Shown here: positions 59,328-64,000 of the stretch, in pieces
Layout of the letters: the number at the start of each line of letters is the position of its first letter
Position numbering within the stretch: the first letter of the stretch is position 1
DNA from: JAHFTY01 sp964584785
GTDB lineage: Bacteria; Acidobacteriota; Terriglobia; 20CM-2-55-15
Length of the DNA: 64,000 nucleotides
Assembly (NCBI GenBank): GCA_964584785.1
Contig: CAZPBY010000001.1
Span: forward strand, 180,930-244,929
Direction: 5' to 3'
The notes under the pieces: generated by a model
Databases searched by the model: none
What the model saw: only the letters and a program-made list of their open reading frames with translations
Told to the model about the DNA's origin: nothing
Position numbers and translations under genes: made by a program

Positions 59328-60314
59328 ATGAAGTCCATCGTGAGTTCTGTCCTGATTGCCTTTATTTTGACGCTTGTTCTGATCGCGCAGACGCCGACCA
59401 CCCCGGCTCCCGGCGCGCAGCGCGGCGGTGGACGCGGTCGGGGAAATCAGCCGACCGGCCCTCAGAATCTGGCGTGGGTCGATCGAACCGGAAAAGTGTT
59501 GGGAACAGTGGGTCAGCCGCAGGCCGCGATTCTCGATCCTTCGATCTCGCCCGACGGCAAGAAAGTTGTGGTCCGTGGACGCGACACTCCGGATGAAACC
59601 GAACACGCTTACATTCACGAAGGCACAACGAAGCACCGGTTGACGACGAATGAAGGCTCCGAACGTCACGAGATCTGGTCGCCGAAAGGGGACCGCATCG
59701 CGTTTTCGATGCAGCTTGCGGGACAAGGCAACGTCTCGAATCTTTTTATCCGCAACGCCGACGGAAGCGGCAAGGACGAACCGCTCGTGGTCAGCGAAGG
59801 CATACATAAGTGGTCGCCGACATGGTCGCCGGATGGAAAATTCATCGTGTATCACACGAATGATCTCGGTACGATGGCACGCGATATCGGATTCGTCGAA
59901 CTCGCAACTCACAAAACCGACTTTCTTGTTCAGACCCCCGCGGTCGAGGCTCTTCCACGGTTTTCGACAGACGGAAAGTTCGTCGCCTATCAGGCCCAGG
60001 AAGAAGGCGGCAAGATGGAAGTCTTCGTCACCACGTTTCCAAAGTCGCCCGCCAAATGGAAGGTTTCAGCCAATGGCGGCGAGTGGCCGCGCTGGAGTAA
60101 AGACGAGATCTTTTATTGGGAAGGAAACAACCTCATGGCGGTTAAATTCACCGCCGGCAAGAACTTCTCGGTAACCGCGCCGGTAAAGCTGTTTGCGGGC
60201 GCTCAGGTTGGAATGGGTTCGGGCAATATCGGCGGATACAACTTCTTCTACGATTATCGCGACGGCAAATTCGTAGTGGTTCAGCGTCCACCAGCGCCGG
60301 CTGCCGGGAATTGA
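59328..60314 (+). CDS. secreted TolB/WD40-like propeller protein
   Basis: A 328-residue exported protein. Signal peptide to about 20, an Arg/Gly-rich segment (GAQRGGGRGRGN), then PD40/TolB blades with ISPDGKKVVVRG, SPKGDRIAFSM, SPTWSPDGKFIVYH and STDGKFVAYQ. Close in type to the exported part of the kinase at 4180. AGGAG lies six bases before ATG 59328; an ATG two codons earlier is too close to it. Role unknown, perhaps scaffold for the neighbouring enzymes. Confidence 0.7.
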   Translation: MKSIVSSVLIAFILTLVLIAQTPTTPAPGAQRGGGRGRGNQPTGPQNLAWVDRTGKVLGTVGQPQAAILDPSISPDGKKVVVRGRDTPDETEHAYIHEGTTKHRLTTNEGSERHEIWSPKGDRIAFSMQLAGQGNVSNLFIRNADGSGKDEPLVVSEGIHKWSPTWSPDGKFIVYHTNDLGTMARDIGFVELATHKTDFLVQTPAVEALPRFSTDGKFVAYQAQEEGGKMEVFVTTFPKSPAKWKVSANGGEWPRWSKDEIFYWEGNNLMAVKFTAGKNFSVTAPVKLFAGAQVGMGSGNIGGYNFFYDYRDGKFVVVQRPPAPAAGN

Positions 60315-60318
60315 CGCC

Positions 60319-61725
60319 ATGTCATCAAGACTAACCCTCGGGACGCCAACAAACAGTACCCGAGCGAAGCGAGTGGGGCACCTCGACGCGTGCCCCACTC
60401 GCTTCGCTCGGGTACTGCTCGGTAGCCTTACGGTGACCCTCACGCTCCTGGCAGAGGCGCAAACGCGACCGGGTGATGCGGCGTTTCAAAAGTTCTGGGC
60501 CGCCGCCTCTCCGGTCGAAGCCGAGAAAATTGCCGGGGAAATTGTCAAAACCGGAATCCCATTTGACGATGCATTGCAGCGCCTGAAAGCCGGACGCGCC
60601 TATTCGGCGAAACCGTCCGGTGTCGTCGTGCTGAAGAATAAAACGAAGGATGGCGTGGAACACAACTACGCCGTCAACGTACCGGCCAACTACGATCCCG
60701 GCAACCGCTATCAGGTTCGATTTCAACTGCACGGCGGCGTCGGAGGACGCGTCAACAACGAACCGCGGGGCACAGGCGAGATCGGCAACCTTGCAGGTCC
60801 GGCTGAACAATTTTACGTCCTGCCTTACTCGTGGAATCGCGCGCCCTGGTGGGGTGACGACCAGATTCTGAACCTGGAGGCGATCGTCGATTCGCTGAAA
60901 CGTGTTTACAACATCGACGAGAATCGCGTCGTCGTTGCCGGCGTCTCCGACGGCGGTACCGGCGCCTACTTCATCGGCATGCGTGATACGACTCCGTTTG
61001 CCAGCTTCCTGCCGCTAAACGGTTCGATCACGGTTCTGACCAGTAACGACATCGACGATGGAGAGATCTTTCCCGTCAACCTTCGAAACAAACCGCTCTT
61101 TGTGGTCAACGGCGGCCGCGATCCGCTCTATCCGATGAGTGCGGTCGAGCCCTACCTGAAGCATTTGATCCGGAACAACGTTTCGCTCGACTACCACCCG
61201 CAGCCTGAAGCGGCACACAACACGGCATGGTGGCCCGAAATGAAGGATGTGTTCGAGAAGTTCGTCACCGGTCATCCGCGCAGCCCGGATCCGGACAATC
61301 TCGTTTGGGAAACCGCGGACCTTTCGCACAACCGGGCCCACTGGCTCATCATCGACAAACTTGGCGATCAGCCGAACGACGCGAGGGATCTTGATGACAT
61401 GAATCAGATCCGGGATCCCGATCCGCTGTCGGATTTCACGCGCGCCATCGACTTGTTTGAAAGGCCAAGAAAACCCGGAATCGTCGAACTGAAGAGGACC
61501 GGCAATACGATCGAAGCCAGGACGCGCGGTGTCAGCGCATTCACGCTGCTGTTGTCACCGGATAAGATCGACTTCAGCAAGCCTGTCAAAGTGGTCGTCA
61601 ATGGTCATGAACTTCAGAACGCGCGGGTCGAGAAAAGCGTGGAGACGTTAATGAAGTGGGCCGCGCGCGATAACGATCGGACGATGCTTTACGCGGCGGA
61701 ATTGAAGATCAAGTTCGGGCATTGA
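60319..61725 (+). CDS. secreted alpha/beta hydrolase (esterase-like) with element-derived N-terminus
   Basis: A 468-residue protein. The nucleophile elbow GVSDGG (Ser210) and VNVPANYDPGN, LHGGVGG oxyanion-region strands mark an alpha/beta hydrolase of the phospholipase/carboxylesterase or PHB-depolymerase kind; a His in PEAAHNTAWW may complete the triad. The first 45 residues are unusual: codons 13-33 lie inside palindromic element A4 (STRAKRVGHLDACPTRFARV), and only the following VLLGSLTVTLTLLAEAQ looks like the hydrophobic part of a signal peptide. The start codon lies four bases after the stop of the previous gene. Exported ester hydrolysis is the likely role. Confidence 0.75.
   Translation: MSSRLTLGTPTNSTRAKRVGHLDACPTRFARVLLGSLTVTLTLLAEAQTRPGDAAFQKFWAAASPVEAEKIAGEIVKTGIPFDDALQRLKAGRAYSAKPSGVVVLKNKTKDGVEHNYAVNVPANYDPGNRYQVRFQLHGGVGGRVNNEPRGTGEIGNLAGPAEQFYVLPYSWNRAPWWGDDQILNLEAIVDSLKRVYNIDENRVVVAGVSDGGTGAYFIGMRDTTPFASFLPLNGSITVLTSNDIDDGEIFPVNLRNKPLFVVNGGRDPLYPMSAVEPYLKHLIRNNVSLDYHPQPEAAHNTAWWPEMKDVFEKFVTGHPRSPDPDNLVWETADLSHNRAHWLIIDKLGDQPNDARDLDDMNQIRDPDPLSDFTRAIDLFERPRKPGIVELKRTGNTIEARTRGVSAFTLLLSPDKIDFSKPVKVVVNGHELQNARVEKSVETLMKWAARDNDRTMLYAAELKIKFGH
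60354..60417. repeat. dispersed palindromic element, family A copy 4 (inside a coding region)
   Basis: Perfect 28-bp arms 60354-60381 and 60390-60417 around an 8-base loop, the best-preserved copy in the window. Flank GGACGCCAACA matches copies A2 and A3. It lies within the 5' coding region of the esterase gene. Confidence 0.9.
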
Positions 61726-61736
61726 GCGTCAGAATG

Positions 61737-61784
61737 ACCGCAGAGACGCAGAGAGAATTCGACCTTCCTCCGCGTCTCTGCGGT
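61737..61784. repeat. 13-bp inverted repeat between convergent genes
   Basis: ACCGCAGAGACGC (61737-61749) and GCGTCTCTGCGGT (61772-61784) around a 22-base spacer. Placed exactly between the stops at 61725 and 61789, so it may act as a two-way terminator, although no T-run follows. The wording resembles extragenic repeats common in many bacterial genomes. Confidence 0.6.
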
Positions 61785-61788
61785 GATA

Positions 61789-63039
61789 TCAGTTACTCTT
61801 CGCCGGCGTTGTCGGCCAAACGGTTCCCTGATCCGTCTTGGTTACGGGAGCGACTCCTTTGTACACGAACTTCTGGACTCGCCGACCTTCATACGTTTCG
61901 GTCGTGTACAGGTTGCCTTTGGAATCCGACGCGATGCTGTGCACGGCGAAGAACTGACCGGGCTGCCGTCCGCCATCGCCGAAGCTCGTGAGGATTTCGA
62001 GTTTCTTGCGATCCATGACGTAGACCAGCTCATTCTTGCCGTCCGCCAGATACATGTACTTCTGTTCCGCATCTCTCGAGAACACAATGTCCCACGTTGA
62101 GCCGTCACCGAGCGTTTTCGGAGCGACGATCCTTTCGGTCACGAATTTTCCATCTTTCGTGAAGACCTGAATGCGATCATTCGGACGATCGCACACATAC
62201 ACCAGACCATCGTTGGAAACTTCAGCGCAATGCACCGGCGTGCGGAACTGCTGGACCTTTGCCGAATCCGACCATTTCGTTCCCTGCCACCATTCCGTGT
62301 TGTAGGGGCCAAAATTCGTATCGTCCGGCTTATTACCGTAAGCTCCCCAATACCGTTTGATCTTGCCCGAATCCATATCGATGACGGCAACGCGTTTATT
62401 CAGGTATCCGTCGGCGATGTAGGCTTCGTTCGCTTTTGCGTCGATGACGATTTTCGCAACGCGACCGAAGTTTTCCATGTCATTGCTGCAGGCCGGCGAA
62501 CCGTTCGCAGCTGCCGGCGTTGGAGGTCCGGCCGTCAGACAAGGCGGGTTCGCGTGACCGAATTGGGCGAGAAATTGTCCGGCCTGGGTGAACTTCAGGA
62601 TGTGCGCATCGCCGCCTCCGTTTCCACCGATCCAGACATTACCCTTTTGGTCGATCGAAATACCGTGGTTCGAATTCGGCCAATCGTATCGGTGTTGTGG
62701 ATCGGGGCCGCCCCAGCTTGCGATGACATTCCCCGCCTGATCGAAAGCCAGAACCGGTGGTGCTTTGGCGCCTTCTTCAGAAACTTCGCTCTCGGAGAGG
62801 GAATCGACGCGATGGATGATCCACACATGATCCTGAGCATCAACGCCGACCCCGATGGTCTGTCCGATGTGCCATTTGTTCGGAAGGGGTTTCGGCCAGA
62901 AGGGATCCACTTCGAACTTCGGCGCCATTACCGCGGCCTTCGACTGCGCGTCCGCCTGCTTTTCGAGCGCGAACTGAGCGACTCCCAGCACGGCAAGCAG
63001 CGCTAGAAACGCCGAGCCAATGACAAAATTCCGTTTCAT
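61789..63039 (-). CDS. secreted NHL-repeat propeller protein
   Basis: A 416-residue exported protein. Signal peptide (1-32, EKQADAQ), then six-bladed NHL-type repeats: GVGVDAQDHVWIIHR, GISIDQKGNVWIGGN, VIDAKANEAYIADGY, VSNDGLVYVCDRPNDRIQVF, IASDSKGNLYTTETYEGR. ATG 63039 is chosen because GAAAGG lies six bases upstream, touching the alternative ATG at 63045. NHL propellers bind peptides, RNA or sugars and some are peptidyl-hydroxyglycine lyase-like; no catalytic residues can be assigned. It is paralogous to the gene that precedes it by 13 bases. Confidence 0.85.
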   Translation of the reverse strand: MKRNFVIGSAFLALLAVLGVAQFALEKQADAQSKAAVMAPKFEVDPFWPKPLPNKWHIGQTIGVGVDAQDHVWIIHRVDSLSESEVSEEGAKAPPVLAFDQAGNVIASWGGPDPQHRYDWPNSNHGISIDQKGNVWIGGNGGGDAHILKFTQAGQFLAQFGHANPPCLTAGPPTPAAANGSPACSNDMENFGRVAKIVIDAKANEAYIADGYLNKRVAVIDMDSGKIKRYWGAYGNKPDDTNFGPYNTEWWQGTKWSDSAKVQQFRTPVHCAEVSNDGLVYVCDRPNDRIQVFTKDGKFVTERIVAPKTLGDGSTWDIVFSRDAEQKYMYLADGKNELVYVMDRKKLEILTSFGDGGRQPGQFFAVHSIASDSKGNLYTTETYEGRRVQKFVYKGVAPVTKTDQGTVWPTTPAKSN

Positions 63040-63052
63040 ACTCATCCTTTCT

Positions 63053-63814
63053 CTACTTGAGAACCCATTTCTGAACGCGTTTGCCTTCGAACGTTTCACC
63101 CGTATAAAGGTTGCCCTTCGAATCCACCGCGACACTTCCGACTCCGACAAACTGCCCGGCCTGGCGTCCGCCCGATCCGAGCGTGCCGACAACCTGCAGA
63201 GTGTCACGTTGCAAAATCATCACCTTCTTGTCGTAGCCGTTGGCAACGTACAGATAGCGCTGCTGAGGGTCTCTCGAGAACGCGATGTCCCAAACCGAGC
63301 CGCCGTTTTCACCGGCCCCCATCGTGGAATTCGAGACCAGCGCCTCTTTTATGAACTTGCCATCCTTCTGGAAGACCTGGATGCGATCCGCAACTTTGTC
63401 GCAGACGTAGACCATACCGTCTTTTGCGATGCGCACGCAGCTGACGTAACGGAACTGTGGCGCCGGTTGCAATCCCGGATCGTAGGGACCGAGATCGATC
63501 ATTTCGGGTTTGTTGGCGTACGCGCCCCAATGCCGCTTGTATGCGCCGGAGTCGGCATCGAAAACAATGACGCGGCGATTGCCGCCATCGGCAATATAGA
63601 TTTCATTTGCAGCGGCATCGTATTCGGCATTTGTCGGACGATTCAATGTGCTGGTGCTCTCCGGTCCTTCGACTTTGCCGGGAGCGCCAATCTGTGAAAG
63701 GAGTTTGCCGCTAGCGGAAAAGCGAAGCAGCATCGCATCGATCGGACCCGGAGCACCTCCGCCACCTCGACCGCCTCTTGCTGCCCCTGCTGCGATTGTG
63801 AAGCGGGCTTTTCT
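63053..63814 (-). CDS. second NHL-repeat propeller protein, 5' part disrupted or cut by window edge
   Basis: The frame from about 63814 to 63053 encodes NHL blades closely like the neighbour: EIYIADGGNRRVIVFDADSG, RIAKDGMVYVCDKVADRIQV, VAVDSKGNLYTGETFEGKRV. Upstream the same frame has a Gly-rich segment (RGGRGGGGAPGPIDA) and closes at TGA 63815-63817, while LYSWIGGSRVASEEKPAS, which resembles the expected WIGGN strand, is in another frame. The first clear ATG in frame is 63733. Either a frameshift lies near 63780-63815 or the gene begins in an unusual way. Tandem with its paralogue. Confidence 0.6.
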   Translation of the reverse strand, partial: RKARFTIAAGAARGGRGGGGAPGPIDAMLLRFSASGKLLSQIGAPGKVEGPESTSTLNRPTNAEYDAAANEIYIADGGNRRVIVFDADSGAYKRHWGAYANKPEMIDLGPYDPGLQPAPQFRYVSCVRIAKDGMVYVCDKVADRIQVFQKDGKFIKEALVSNSTMGAGENGGSVWDIAFSRDPQQRYLYVANGYDKKVMILQRDTLQVVGTLGSGGRQAGQFVGVGSVAVDSKGNLYTGETFEGKRVQKWVLK

Positions 63815-64000
63815 TCACTCGCCACGCGTGAACCGCCGATCCAGGAATACAAAGGAGCGCTCATGAGCGAAAGACTCGTGGCCGGGTCGCCGGTGATTGC
63901 GGTTCACGTAGGCCTTGCCGCCAATCCATGGTTTGCCGCCGGCGCGTCGGTGGAACCGACCATCGATCGGCAGCGACCGTTTGCAGAAGCCATCCTCATC

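Overview
The window reads as chromosome of a soil-type Acidobacteriota, closest in flavour to the Solibacter/Bryobacter group. This rests on family content rather than a 16S gene: a TIGR03435/DUF3738 protein (family essentially confined to this phylum), four orphan MacB-like permeases of the ADOP type with no ATPase beside them, an ECF sigma factor of the TIGR02999 type overlapping a Ser/Thr kinase with a C-terminal propeller, a CadC-like winged-helix/TPR regulator, and many secreted beta-propeller or beta-sandwich proteins. The DNA is GC-rich and gene-dense. I see no tRNA, rRNA, CRISPR array, transposase or phage gene.

Layout. 1-1975 (-): start of a secreted FG-GAP repeat protein. 2369-3003: a VapBC toxin-antitoxin pair with a palindrome at its start. 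3614-6921: sigma factor and receptor kinase. 6981-8878 (-): hybrid histidine kinase broken by a frameshift. 9153-9499: lone antitoxin followed by a decayed VapC. 9541-11952: secreted HAF-repeat protein carrying a C-terminal module seen again at 41232-43529. 12041-17289: Mug-type glycosylase, M61 peptidase, lipoprotein, Lon-N protein and an internally duplicated membrane protein. 17294-17650: an unbroken run of 17 degenerate 21-bp units. 17768-20809: glycosyltransferase, then a sigma/membrane protein/DUF2252 operon. 20969-27390: PadR regulator with a striking palindrome and two ADOP permeases. 27689-34784 (-): outer-membrane barrel, YbaK-type protein, a redoxin that reads through an in-frame TGA (probable selenoprotein), a large metalloprotease and a CadC-like regulator. 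34956-38641: small secreted protein, two DsrE-like proteins, YcaQ-type DNA glycosylase, DUF1697. 38710-49995: two more ADOP permeases, cyclophilin fusion, DUF3738 protein, glyoxalase/cupin protein, FHA-GAF-sigma54 activator. 50016-53528 (-): giant beta-helix protein. 53761-61725 (+): a run of exported proteins (BNR propeller, sulfite-oxidase-like molybdoenzyme, CxxCH protein, TolB-like propeller, esterase). 61789-64000 (-): two NHL propeller genes.

The most notable signals are the probable selenocysteine redoxin with a SECIS-like hairpin directly after the TGA, the 21-bp heptad-coding array, and at least three families of dispersed palindromic elements, one copy of which forms part of a coding sequence. 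All functional calls are from motifs and order of genes; no database search was run.
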